A stretch of DNA of 64,000 nucleotides, taken from Parvularcula sp964219355 (GTDB lineage Bacteria; Pseudomonadota; Alphaproteobacteria; Caulobacterales; Parvularculaceae). Below the pieces are notes generated by a model. The model worked only from the letters and a program-made list of their open reading frames with translations, was not told the origin of the DNA and did no database searches. The stretch spans positions 124,001-188,000 of the forward strand of contig CAXPOZ010000001.1 in the NCBI GenBank assembly GCA_964219355.1, in the 5' to 3' direction. The translations under genes and the position numbers were made by a program. Below, piece by piece: positions 7,981-17,041 of the stretch. Numbering within the stretch: the stretch's first letter is position 1; each line of letters opens with the position of its first letter.

Positions 7981-9397
7981 GGCGGAATTCGTCGATTTTG
8001 GCCTGGATGGCGTCGATACGTCCACCGATCTTCTCCCGTGCCGCCTTGTGCCGCTGGTCCAGCTTCTGGGCTTCCGCCCGCAGAGACTCAATTGTGTTCC
8101 TGAGGCTGTCAATCTGGGTCCGCATGTCGTCGACGAAGGCCTGCATCTCCTCCATCACGGGCGGGCCCGCAGGCAGAGGCTCTGAGAGATCGGCGGTATC
8201 GATCCGATCCTCTTCCTCTTCCGTCAGAGCAGACGCCGGCTCCCAGACATCAATCTCTTCGCCGGTTTCTTCGTCTACAGACGGATTGGCAGTGACTGCC
8301 GTGGTTGGCTCTTCTGCTTCAACCGTCTCCGGCGCCTCTTCGATGGCAGCTTGTGTAGAGACATCGCCGTCCTGGTCGGGCTGTTCTGCCGGGCTCATGC
8401 GCGACGGCACCCGGCCCTGCCCCAGCAATTCGATCGCGGCATTGAGATCCATGACGGTCACTGGCGCTTTCGGGCCTGACGTCGTATTTCCGGTCAGAGA
8501 AGTTTCCATCTCCTGCGACGCAGCGGCGGCGACTTCTTCGCGCGACAGGGCCGAGACCACTTCGGCATCCTCGATACCGTCATCGCCCTGAGATGCAGCA
8601 GCGCCATCCTCCGCCTCAAGATCAATAGCCATGAGCTCGGAACGGCCCGCAAGGCCAGCCTGCGCGATTGCCCGGCTCGACAATTTGTTGATCCGCCCCG
8701 GATTGCCGCCCGATTGTTCGGCCAGCGCATCAAGGAATTCGACGGTCGGAATGACCTCACCTGAAAACCCCGCACTGCGGATGCGGGTATCGACATATTC
8801 GCCAACTTCATCACGCGAGAGTGCGCCAAGCTGGTGAGATGCCGCCATCACCTGACGCAACGCGGCCATGTCATCGCGGTAGAATACACTGCGCAGGGCC
8901 GGACGCCCGGCAATCACGATACGGAACAGCGGATCGCCGTCCTTTTCCATTTCGGCAATGCGCTTGAGCGCACCCAGCCCCTCGTCGCCAAGGTCATCCG
9001 CATCATCGATCAGAAGCGCCGGGGTCGTCCCGCCTTCCCGGCAGTAAAGCAGCGCCTCTTCAAGACTCGCATCGGGATCAATCCCGGGCTCTTCTGTCCG
9101 CAGGACACGGAGGATCACAGCCTCAAGGCTTCCGCCCTCGATCTCATTGGCAGAGAGCCGGACCAGCGCGGCCTCATCACTTGCACAAAGGAATGCGGTA
9201 CGATCAAGAACGGCGGTCTTGCCGCTGCCCGGCTCGCCGGTAATGACGACAAGGCCGCTGCCTTGCTCGATCCCGAACCTTGCCTGTGCCACGGCCCGGC
9301 GATGGGCCTCGGTCTCCACGAAAACCGGGGCATCCGGATTATCCGTGAAAGGCGAAACCGTCAGGCCCGAAGGCGATGTGGCACTCATGGTACTCAT
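7970..9397 (-). CDS. ExeA-like AAA ATPase of the exopolysaccharide locus
   Basis: 475 residues. The first 270 form an ExeA/general-secretion-type ATPase: Walker A GEPGSGKT (54-61), Walker B PALLIDDADDLG, and a C-terminal subdomain with QSGGNPGRINKL. This matches the ATPase of PEP-CTERM/XrtA loci (TIGR03015-type). The remaining 200 residues are unlike standard members: an acidic, low-complexity stretch (about 280-400) followed by a predicted coiled coil (about 415-470). The tail could be a scaffold for other locus proteins (inference). The second methionine (residue 4) is an alternative start. Confidence 0.85.
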   Translation of the reverse strand: MSTMSATSPSGLTVSPFTDNPDAPVFVETEAHRRAVAQARFGIEQGSGLVVITGEPGSGKTAVLDRTAFLCASDEAALVRLSANEIEGGSLEAVILRVLRTEEPGIDPDASLEEALLYCREGGTTPALLIDDADDLGDEGLGALKRIAEMEKDGDPLFRIVIAGRPALRSVFYRDDMAALRQVMAASHQLGALSRDEVGEYVDTRIRSAGFSGEVIPTVEFLDALAEQSGGNPGRINKLSSRAIAQAGLAGRSELMAIDLEAEDGAAASQGDDGIEDAEVVSALSREEVAAAASQEMETSLTGNTTSGPKAPVTVMDLNAAIELLGQGRVPSRMSPAEQPDQDGDVSTQAAIEEAPETVEAEEPTTAVTANPSVDEETGEEIDVWEPASALTEEEEDRIDTADLSEPLPAGPPVMEEMQAFVDDMRTQIDSLRNTIESLRAEAQKLDQRHKAAREKIGGRIDAIQAKIDEFRRGG

Positions 9398-9406
9398 TCA
9401 TTTCAC

Positions 9407-11242
9407 TCAGAACGCCCAACGCAGACCGAAGATGATCGCGGTTTCGTCAAAATCGAAACCGGGCCCCCGTGTCGCCGCAGGACCATCGCTGTCATTCTTT
9501 GCATAATAGACTTCAGACGTCAGCGAGATGCGTTCGGCGAGGCGGTAATCGACACCGGCGCGGTACATCTGATCCGCCGACTCGCGGTTGCCTGTGCCGA
9601 TCGGTGTACCGAAGAGATCGGTGACGACCCCGATGCCCTCGCTCTCCCCGTAACGGGCAGAAGCATGGATGCTCAGCTTCCGGCTCAGCTTGCGGCGCGC
9701 AAAAACCGAAAGGTTGAAGGCTTCATTGTCGATATCGCCCGCCCCGGCATTGGTATAGGCAACGCCACCGCCAATCGTGTTGCGGCGCAGCTCCGCCGTC
9801 AGGGACGCACTGACCTGATTGAAGACGAACGTGCCTGAGCGGAACTCTTCATCGAGACCCTCACCCAACAGGCTGAGATCAACGACATCGTCGAGGAACT
9901 CGGCGGCGAAATTGTCTTTCGCCTCGGTCAGGGTCGTCAGGATCGTCCGGGTACGCGACTGAAGACCGGAGAGAGCCCGCCCGAAACGCTGGCCGCCCGT
10001 GTCGAAAACGCGCTCAGCGGAGGCATTAAAGCTGATCCGTGGGCTGATCTGGACCTGAACCTTCCCCTCAACCGAGGGGCCGCCATATCGCTGGCCGGCA
10101 ACAAGCTCGAACAGTGCCTTGCGGGTCGGCGAATAGCGGAAGCCGACATTCCAGAAGGCGCCATTGACGTCTTCTTCAAAGCGGCGCTCGCCTGCCTCAT
10201 CGGCATCGTTGAAATTGACCGTGATGTCATCGAACCCGACCGCCGCGAGCAGCTTGAGCGGGCTTGAGAGCATATAGGCGGCATCCACGCGGCCCGAAAT
10301 CTCGGTCACATAAAGATGCGGCAGGATATCACTGCCCTCTTCGGCAACATGGCGGATATATCCGGACACCCCGTAAGAGGCGTCATCGAACTGACCGCCC
10401 GTTTTGTAATCGGCAGAAAGCTCGCCCGACAAGGAGTTATTCGCAAACTGATCATCTTCGGAAAAATCAGCGACACCGGGAACTTCATCGCCCAGCGCCG
10501 TGCGCTCATTGGCAACAAAAATCGCCGAGGCACGCGTGCGCACCTCCAGCACCTGCTGGTCAGCATATTCGCGGTAGAGATAGGGGCTGAGTGAACCGCC
10601 AACGAAGGTCACCGTATCAAGCCCAGGGGTTGAGCCGCGCCGGTTGATCAGCGACGGCCTGCCAAGAGTACGCTCCTGCGCCAGGGCGGACATGTCGAGA
10701 TACCAGCGGCCTTCTGAAAGCTCTTTCGTTGCCGCGCCGACAATGTCGGGGATGATGAAGAAGTCATCAGGCTCAGCAAGACCAAAAGTCGAGAAGCTGC
10801 CATCCGCATTCGGCATGTTCGGATATGGCGCCGCCGGCATCGTGTCGGCAATCAGCTCGGCATTGTCATCCGTACTCTGCGCATAACCGCCGACACGGAC
10901 CGTGCCCGTCACAAACCCGGTGAGAGACTTTGAGCGGACAAAAGTCGATCCCTTGATCGTCGAGGAGATCACGATATTCTCGATCGGCTCGATGCCGACT
11001 TCCGTCGCGGTGATGTCGCCAGTCGTTCCATCAACATCAAACCGCGCCAGCACATCAGGCAGCCGGCGGTAATTGTCCGTCGCTGTCACATTGGTGGAGG
11101 CGAACCAGGAGCCGCCGCGAATGGCGGTTTCTTCTTCGTCCTCTTCGGTACCTTCAAGGAAAGGCTGCGCATGTGCCGCGCTCAGCGCCGTGCACAGCAG
11201 CAGGCCCGATTTCAGGCCCGTCTTCAGGAATGTCCTCACCAC
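9407..11242 (-). CDS. Outer-membrane beta-barrel protein of the XrtA exopolysaccharide locus
   Basis: 611 residues with a cleavable signal peptide (about 1-26, ending AAHA) and a C-terminal ...FGLRWAF ending in phenylalanine, the hallmark of an outer-membrane barrel. Alternating hydrophobic/polar strands run through the body. Position and features fit the TIGR03016-type PEP-CTERM-associated outer-membrane proteins, which probably serve as the exit pore or anchor of the polymer. GTG at 11242 is preceded by AAGGGGG at 7 bases, a strong ribosome-binding site, 2 bases after the stop of the kinase gene. Confidence 0.85.
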   Translation of the reverse strand: MVRTFLKTGLKSGLLLCTALSAAHAQPFLEGTEEDEEETAIRGGSWFASTNVTATDNYRRLPDVLARFDVDGTTGDITATEVGIEPIENIVISSTIKGSTFVRSKSLTGFVTGTVRVGGYAQSTDDNAELIADTMPAAPYPNMPNADGSFSTFGLAEPDDFFIIPDIVGAATKELSEGRWYLDMSALAQERTLGRPSLINRRGSTPGLDTVTFVGGSLSPYLYREYADQQVLEVRTRASAIFVANERTALGDEVPGVADFSEDDQFANNSLSGELSADYKTGGQFDDASYGVSGYIRHVAEEGSDILPHLYVTEISGRVDAAYMLSSPLKLLAAVGFDDITVNFNDADEAGERRFEEDVNGAFWNVGFRYSPTRKALFELVAGQRYGGPSVEGKVQVQISPRISFNASAERVFDTGGQRFGRALSGLQSRTRTILTTLTEAKDNFAAEFLDDVVDLSLLGEGLDEEFRSGTFVFNQVSASLTAELRRNTIGGGVAYTNAGAGDIDNEAFNLSVFARRKLSRKLSIHASARYGESEGIGVVTDLFGTPIGTGNRESADQMYRAGVDYRLAERISLTSEVYYAKNDSDGPAATRGPGFDFDETAIIFGLRWAF

Positions 11243-11244
11243 GG

Positions 11245-12123
11245 CTATCCCCCTTTCCGTGAATAATATTCCTCATAGGAATAATAGTGGGCGGCTTCGC
11301 CCGGCACGAGGCACTTGTTGAGGATCAGGGAGACCTTCTCATTGACCTCAAGCAGCTCGTCGATCGCGGTCGCAACCGCAGGCTCGGATGTGGCGTTGGC
11401 TTCTACCACAAAGATGACTTCGTCGACGAGTGGCGCGAGAAGCACAGCATCCGGCATCGCGAGAACCGGCGGCGAGTCGACAATGACCAGCCGGTCGCAG
11501 AACCGGTTGGAGATCTCGCGCAGCAGGGTTTTGGCCTCATTCTGCGCGAAAAGCTCGGTCTGCGGGCATGGCGGGGTGCCGACCGGCAGGATCGAGAACG
11601 GCCGGAACCGCTCATTGAGCAGGCAGTCATCGAGGGTCACGCCCTCTTTCTTGCTCAAGAGCTCCATCAGGCCCTGACGATTATTCGGGATGCCAAGCTG
11701 GTGCAGGACGCGCGGACGCGGCGCATCGGCATCGATCAGGACCGTGCCGATCCCGTCTTCGGCCACAAGGCTCAGCGCGAGATTGATCGCCGTAAAGGTC
11801 TTGCCTTCGGCTGGCCGGGTCGAGGTGACGAGCACCGTATTGCCATTGCGCTTGTCGCTGTCGCGGCGGCGCGAGAACCCCAGACGGCGCAGCAGGCGGC
11901 GTTTGACGCCGCGCATCTCAAGCGCCACCCGGTGCGGCTTGTCAGCCGCCGCAAAAAAGCCGCGGGAGGCGAGAAACTCGTCATCCAGCGTGAATTCATT
12001 GGGATTATCGGCCTCGTCAGCGGCCTCTTCAGCGATCTCGTCGGAGACATCCGCCGCGTCTGAATCCGCGGGGCTGTACTCCGAACTCGTGTCGCTGGCC
12101 TTGTCGGTCATCGGTCGATCCAT
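11245..12123 (-). CDS. XrtA-associated BY-type tyrosine autokinase
   Basis: 292-residue cytoplasmic bacterial tyrosine kinase that pairs with the Wzz-type co-polymerase to control chain length. Walker A is STRPAEGKT (101-109), Walker A' is VLIDADAPRP (about 128-137), Walker B is RLVIVDSPPVLA, and the C-terminus carries the tyrosine cluster YYSYEEYYSRKGG that is autophosphorylated in this family (TIGR03018-like). The N-terminal 60 residues are acidic and variable. The chosen ATG at 12123 lies 4 bases after the Wzz stop; a TTG at 12144 would overlap that gene. Confidence 0.9.
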   Translation of the reverse strand: MDRPMTDKASDTSSEYSPADSDAADVSDEIAEEAADEADNPNEFTLDDEFLASRGFFAAADKPHRVALEMRGVKRRLLRRLGFSRRRDSDKRNGNTVLVTSTRPAEGKTFTAINLALSLVAEDGIGTVLIDADAPRPRVLHQLGIPNNRQGLMELLSKKEGVTLDDCLLNERFRPFSILPVGTPPCPQTELFAQNEAKTLLREISNRFCDRLVIVDSPPVLAMPDAVLLAPLVDEVIFVVEANATSEPAVATAIDELLEVNEKVSLILNKCLVPGEAAHYYSYEEYYSRKGG

Positions 12124-12127
12124 CGCT

Positions 12128-13651
12128 TTACCGTAGACCCGCAAGGGTCCTTACCTGTTCTACTTCGGCAACCGCGTTGCCCCCATCGGCCCCGAAACTC
12201 TGGCCGACCCACCAGCTGAGACCCGCGGCCACGAGAAAGAGCCCCGCAACGGCCGCAAAAAGCCCAGCTCTCTCCCCTATAAGCCAAAAGCGTTTCCCAA
12301 CCGTTGGTGCCGGTGAAATCCCGCCAAGGACCGGCAGACCGAAGGAGGCTTCAAGGTCGGCAGGCTGGGTGTAGGTCCGGTCAAACAGGGTCAGCATCAG
12401 GACGACACCGATCGCTGCGCCCGTCGCCATCAGAGAGACAGCGATCATGAAAAGCCCGCGCGGCGGCCAGATCGGCGTTGCCGCCACCTTCGGCGCCTCG
12501 AAACGGGTATATTCGATTGCCCCGCCCCCGCGATTGAGGTTGGCGTAGACATCCATCTCGGTGCGCTCGCGGGAGAGATCGAGATAGGTCGTCTCGACCC
12601 GGTCACGATCCCGCATCAGGGCTTCGAGCTGGGCTTCGGCCTCCGGCGTTTCCGCTGCATCGAGGGTCATCTCGTCGATTTCGTTCTGAAGCCGGTTCTT
12701 GCGGCTACGCAGCGATGTGACCTCATCATTGGCCGCGACCAGCGCGCGCTCGGCCTCTTCATAGACCGGGTTCTCCGGCAGGGTGGACGAGCCTGATTCA
12801 AACTCCGCGATCTGGGCCTTCAGGCGCACAATATCGGGATAGGTGTCGGTATAGAGCGTCTGGAGCGTCGCAAGCTGGAGCTTCAGCGCATCGAGATCAT
12901 TGTCGGACGCATAGCGCGGGGTGACGCTCAGCGTACCGCGCAGGCGCTGGGCCCGAGCTTCGGCCAGAGAGATCATGTCATCAATCCGGCCGACTTCGTC
13001 GAGCTTGTTATCAAGCAGCCGGTTGAGGCGGCGGGAGCCCGCAAGCTCTGACGCGTTCTCCCGGCGGAACTCGGTGATGCGGCCATCGATTTCATCGAGT
13101 TCGCTCCGGCGCAGGGCCAGTTCGCGATCGAGATTCTGCATCGCCTTGTTCACATCGGCGGAAGCCGTCTCAAGGTTCTGCTCAATGAAGATATCCAGCA
13201 GGGTCGCAACGACCTTCTGCGCGGTTTTCGGATCACGATGAGCGAAGCGGAAGGTGAAATAGCCTTCCTCGTCCATACGGACATCGATCCGGTTGGCCAG
13301 ACTGTCCATGTGGCGCTGGAGCTGGGCCTCGCCCGAAATATCGGCATCGAGGCCCGTATTGTAGATCAGCCGTTCCATATTATCGCGGCTGAGCAGCTGA
13401 CGGCGGATGATCCGTACACCCTTTTCAAGGTTGGGGCGGACCCCAACCTCTGAGATCGTTGAGTCGAGTGCCGTGTCCGTATTGATGTAGACCTGCGCCC
13501 GGCTCTCATAGAGATCAGGAATGGTCGACACCATGATCCAGCCCACAATGGCGGCGATCCAGGCAAGGATCACGGCAAGCCAGCGGTGACGCCACATCCC
13601 GACAAGGCTGCGAACGATGGGCCGCGGAAGACTGGTGATGAAACTCGGCAT
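12128..13651 (-). CDS. Wzz-type polysaccharide chain-length determinant of the XrtA locus
   Basis: About 507 residues. Wzz domain with one membrane helix near the N-terminus (about 22-43, LAVILAWIAAIVGWIMVS) and further hydrophobic segments near the C-terminus (about 390-415 and 460-482), separated by a long coiled-coil periplasmic region (about 170-375). This is the polysaccharide co-polymerase architecture of the TIGR03007 type. It works with the tyrosine kinase encoded directly downstream. A GTG at 13663 would add four residues; the ATG at 13651 is preceded by GAGTGAG. Confidence 0.9.
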   Translation of the reverse strand: MPSFITSLPRPIVRSLVGMWRHRWLAVILAWIAAIVGWIMVSTIPDLYESRAQVYINTDTALDSTISEVGVRPNLEKGVRIIRRQLLSRDNMERLIYNTGLDADISGEAQLQRHMDSLANRIDVRMDEEGYFTFRFAHRDPKTAQKVVATLLDIFIEQNLETASADVNKAMQNLDRELALRRSELDEIDGRITEFRRENASELAGSRRLNRLLDNKLDEVGRIDDMISLAEARAQRLRGTLSVTPRYASDNDLDALKLQLATLQTLYTDTYPDIVRLKAQIAEFESGSSTLPENPVYEEAERALVAANDEVTSLRSRKNRLQNEIDEMTLDAAETPEAEAQLEALMRDRDRVETTYLDLSRERTEMDVYANLNRGGGAIEYTRFEAPKVAATPIWPPRGLFMIAVSLMATGAAIGVVLMLTLFDRTYTQPADLEASFGLPVLGGISPAPTVGKRFWLIGERAGLFAAVAGLFLVAAGLSWWVGQSFGADGGNAVAEVEQVRTLAGLR

Positions 13652-13686
13652 ATCAGTACTCACTCAACGGACGAAATGGCTTTCCG

Positions 13687-14328
13687 TCAGAACAGGGTTT
13701 CCGGGATCAGGATGACGTCGCCCGGACGGACCGGCACATTGGCCGAGACATCGCCGCGGCGCATGAGGTCATTCAGACGGACACGGTAGGTTTGCTGATT
13801 GTCGCCACGGCCACGGATCAGCTTGGCCCGGTTGCCGGAGGCAAACTCCGTCAGCCCCCCGACCTCAAGCATGACGTCGAGGACGGTCATGCCGGTCTGA
13901 TAGGGAATGGCGCGCGGCTGCTGAGCCTCGCCGATGACGCGGATCTGCTGGTCAAAGGTCGAGGAGAACTGCCCGACAATGACGGTAACTTCCGGGTCTT
14001 TGACGTAAGCGGCCAGCGCCTGCTCGATATCCTGTGAGAGCTCGGACGGCGTCTTGCCGGCGGCCATCATGTCCTTGACCAGCGGAGTCGAGATACGGCC
14101 ATCCGGACGGACGGTGACATCGGTCGAGAGCTCATCGGCCCGCCACACGAATACTTCGAGCTCATCATAGGGCCCGATCAGATAGGACGGGCTGGTATCC
14201 TCGGTCGGCACATCAATGGCCGATGCCGCCTGGATGGCCGGCGTCGTATCCGTGGCGCAGCCTGCCAGCAGGAGCAAACCTGCCGCCCCGGCCACACATG
14301 CTTTGAACACTGTCTTCATCTGAAACAT
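13687..14328 (-). CDS. Wza-like polysaccharide export lipoprotein
   Basis: About 213 residues. A lipoprotein signal peptide ends in the lipobox LLLAGC, followed by a polysaccharide-export domain (YLIGPYDELEVFVWRADELS, VTVRPDGRISTPLV) and an SLBB domain (IRVIGEAQQPRAIPYQTGMTVLDVM..GG). This is the short Wza-type outer-membrane export protein usually placed beside Wzz in XrtA loci (TIGR03027-type). Two in-frame ATGs (14328, 14319) and a GTG (14337) are possible starts. It is the first gene after a hairpin leader (14357-14386) and 35 bases before wzz. Confidence 0.9.
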   Translation of the reverse strand: MFQMKTVFKACVAGAAGLLLLAGCATDTTPAIQAASAIDVPTEDTSPSYLIGPYDELEVFVWRADELSTDVTVRPDGRISTPLVKDMMAAGKTPSELSQDIEQALAAYVKDPEVTVIVGQFSSTFDQQIRVIGEAQQPRAIPYQTGMTVLDVMLEVGGLTEFASGNRAKLIRGRGDNQQTYRVRLNDLMRRGDVSANVPVRPGDVILIPETLF

Positions 14329-14356
14329 CTTTCTCACCCCTCAGCTGGTGCAGGAG

Positions 14357-14386
14357 CCCTTCTTGCCGCAACCTGTGCAAGAAGGG
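14357..14386 (-). promoter_or_regulatory. Stable hairpin in the leader of the export lipoprotein gene
   Basis: CCCTTCTTGC and GCAAGAAGGG form a perfect 10-bp stem around a 10-base loop. It lies in the 140-base gap between the PrsT-like gene and the Wza-like gene, 29 bases before the latter's start. No T run follows, so it is not a classical terminator; it could attenuate read-through or stabilise the downstream mRNA. Confidence 0.5.
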
Positions 14387-14477
14387 TGACAATCGCTTTC
14401 AACGAATTTCCATCACGCGGTTACAATCCAAAAATGCCTTATCTTACCGGGTCACGCACAGCAAAATTGCTTGGCGG

Positions 14478-17003
14478 TTAGCCGCGAAGGCCAAGATCGC
14501 GGAACGGCACAAGGCTCTCGGCACGCGGGTCAGCAAGCAGCGCCCTTCGTGCCACCCGGCCCGCCCGCGCCTGATCCCGACTCTCAACGAGCAGGCTGGC
14601 ATAGGTCTCAGCGAACGCCGGCTCTTCCGGGGCCGCCTGATAGGCTTCCTCCGCAAGACGAAGGGCTTCGACCAGTGACTTTTTCTGCCGGGCGAGCGCA
14701 AGATTGTTGAGCACTCCGGGATTGCCCGGCATCGCAGCCAGAGCCCCGCTCAACGCATTCTCGGCACGCGGCAGATCTCCAAGTTCAATTGCAAGACCGC
14801 TCAGGAGGACCAGCACGCCTGCATCCCCCGGCGTTGCCGCCGAATAGCGAGCCATCCTGTCCAGAAGATCGCGTTTCTCCGCCGGGGTCTCGGCAATCGA
14901 CAGCTCGGCTGCGAAGACCGCTGCGGAAGGTGTCATTTTTTCGAGCGCGGTCCGTGCATCCGTGGCCCTACCCGCTTCGATCAATAGCCGCGCGCCAAGC
15001 GCCTCGCGCAGCTCCTGAGAAAGTCCGGGAGTAGAGGCGAGCGCGCGCTGGGCAGCAGAGAGATCTTCTGCCGCAAGCGCCATCAGATAGCGTTCGGTCA
15101 GGGAGAGATTATCAGGCGCTGACCGGCGGAGCGTCGCCAGAATACCGGCCTCACGCTCCTTGTCGTCCGCCCGATCAAAGATGTCCGCAAGCTGAAGACC
15201 GGCAAGCTGTTCGGTCTGAGGCAGCGCGATCTTGGCGGCAGCTTCGCTCGCCATCTCTTCTTCGCCAGCAAGGCTGAGAAGCCAGAGCCGGTAGACCTGT
15301 TCGGACACCGGTTCATTTTCGCGTGCTGGGATCGCCATAAGGGACGCCGCCGCTTCTTCGCCCTGCCCCATGGCAAGGTGGATGCGCGCGGTGAGCAGTT
15401 TGTCGGACGCAACACTGTCCTCCGCCGCTGCCGCCTTACCGGCCGCATCGAGGGCTTTGGCTGTATCGCCAACAACAAACGATTCAATCGCAAGCTGACG
15501 ATGAATACGGGCCGATGTCGCCCCGGCATTCTCGGCCAGCGTTAGCGTGTCGACCAGTGCGGTCGGCCCCTGCTCCAGCCCTGCCCGGTTGACGATGGCG
15601 GCAAGAAAATCAGGTTCTTTCGTGATCAGCCGATCAAGGACGGATTTTGCAGACTCGATCTCGCCCGTCTCGGCAAGCGCTGCCGCCAGCATGTTCTGTA
15701 CCATGATGTCGTCCGTGCCCGCAGCTTCGGCCATCTCAATCGCGCTTTGCGGATCGCCTGCGCGGATCGAGGCAAACATGCGGGCCGCCGTGACATCATC
15801 ATTTTGTTGTCCCAGCACATCCCACAGCCCCGTCTGAGCAGTCCCCTCGGGCAGTGTGGAAAGGAGAGCCACAGAGGCATCAAAATCACCGCGCGCGGCA
15901 AGACGGTCGGCTTCGAGCTGCACCAGTACTGGATGACCGGGCATGATGCTCAAGGAGCGCTTCATCACTTCATCGGCCTCATCGGCGCGGCCATCACGGT
16001 CGAGAAGGCCCGTCAGCTCTCGGATCACTTCAAGATCGCCCGGCTCCGCCGTCAGCCGCTGGCGTAGGATCGCCTCAGCCTGACTGGAAAAGCCAAGCTC
16101 GGATTTAAGACCGGCAAGGAAAATCGCGCCGCCTGAATTATAGGTGAGCCATTCCTCAATGCCGCTAACGCGGAGGGCCGCGTCACGGGTCTTGCCTTCG
16201 GCGGCGAGAATGATGCCCTCAAGATAGGCCGGACGCGGATCATCAAGGCTGACGGCTTTCAGTCTGTTAAGGCGTGCGCGGGCCTCATCAATGCGGCCTT
16301 CGCGTAAGAGGGCTTCGATGACGATTGAGCCTGCCGAAATATTGCCCTTGTCGAGCGCATCAATGCCGTCGGCCAACCGCATGGCTGTCCCCGGATCGCC
16401 TGCCCGCAAGGCAAGCCGCGCACGAAAGAGAAGCGCCGTCAGGCTGTCGCCACCATCGGCGATGATGTCGTCGATCAACCGCTTGGCCATGGAGAGATTG
16501 CCCACGGCGTAAAAAGCGCGCGCCGCGACAACCCGCGCCATCGGCGCATATCGCGGATGCCCCGTGGTCGGCTCGATCGCCCGAAGCGCGGCCTCGTAAT
16601 TGCCAACCGAAAGGGCCTGTTCGGCATCAATCACAGATTTGAGCGCCGCCCCATCGGATGACAGCTCATAGGAAACATCGAGCGCTTTTGCGGCATCATC
16701 GATCCGGCCCTGACGCAGCAGGGCTTCTGCGAAGACGAGCCGGGCTTCCTTGTCACTCGCACGCCGCATGACGATCTCGGCCATTTTCTCGGCGCGGTCA
16801 TATTCGCCCAGCTGAAGCAGGGCTTCTGCGAGGCCGAACCGGGCATCAAGATCATCAGGGTCGTCTTTGATCGCAGCTTCATATCGCAGCATCGCGACAC
16901 GCGGGTTCTCCCCGCTCGCTGTCTCCTTGTCCGGCGTGGCGCCAGCAGTAGACAGACAAAGCACTCCGAAGAGTGCCGCGATCAGGCAGGGCAGTCGGGT
17001 CAT
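14478..17003 (-). CDS. prsT: PrsT-like TPR-repeat lipid/secretory protein of PEP-CTERM systems
   Basis: About 841 residues after a signal peptide (MTRLPCLIAALFGVLCLSTAGA). The remainder is a solenoid of more than 15 tetratricopeptide repeats, seen as recurrent A-x2-LL-x2-G-x-Y-D-x-A patterns from about residue 30 to the end. This is the architecture of PrsT (TIGR02917-type), a protein found in nearly all exosortase A loci and thought to organise polymer export or protein sorting at the envelope. Candidate starts are ATG 17039, 17012 and 17003; the last is best placed relative to a GAGGA motif at 9 bases and starts directly with the signal peptide. Confidence 0.85.
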   Translation of the reverse strand: MTRLPCLIAALFGVLCLSTAGATPDKETASGENPRVAMLRYEAAIKDDPDDLDARFGLAEALLQLGEYDRAEKMAEIVMRRASDKEARLVFAEALLRQGRIDDAAKALDVSYELSSDGAALKSVIDAEQALSVGNYEAALRAIEPTTGHPRYAPMARVVAARAFYAVGNLSMAKRLIDDIIADGGDSLTALLFRARLALRAGDPGTAMRLADGIDALDKGNISAGSIVIEALLREGRIDEARARLNRLKAVSLDDPRPAYLEGIILAAEGKTRDAALRVSGIEEWLTYNSGGAIFLAGLKSELGFSSQAEAILRQRLTAEPGDLEVIRELTGLLDRDGRADEADEVMKRSLSIMPGHPVLVQLEADRLAARGDFDASVALLSTLPEGTAQTGLWDVLGQQNDDVTAARMFASIRAGDPQSAIEMAEAAGTDDIMVQNMLAAALAETGEIESAKSVLDRLITKEPDFLAAIVNRAGLEQGPTALVDTLTLAENAGATSARIHRQLAIESFVVGDTAKALDAAGKAAAAEDSVASDKLLTARIHLAMGQGEEAAASLMAIPARENEPVSEQVYRLWLLSLAGEEEMASEAAAKIALPQTEQLAGLQLADIFDRADDKEREAGILATLRRSAPDNLSLTERYLMALAAEDLSAAQRALASTPGLSQELREALGARLLIEAGRATDARTALEKMTPSAAVFAAELSIAETPAEKRDLLDRMARYSAATPGDAGVLVLLSGLAIELGDLPRAENALSGALAAMPGNPGVLNNLALARQKKSLVEALRLAEEAYQAAPEEPAFAETYASLLVESRDQARAGRVARRALLADPRAESLVPFRDLGLRG

Positions 17004-17041
17004 GTTCGGCATTCCTCGTCCGGACCAGCCGCCCGGCATGT

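Noticed and set aside
8834..9838. Long plus-strand frame (334 residues) opposite the ATPase and barrel genes
   Set aside because: It is the antisense of two well-supported genes; composition is Arg/His-rich and without domains.
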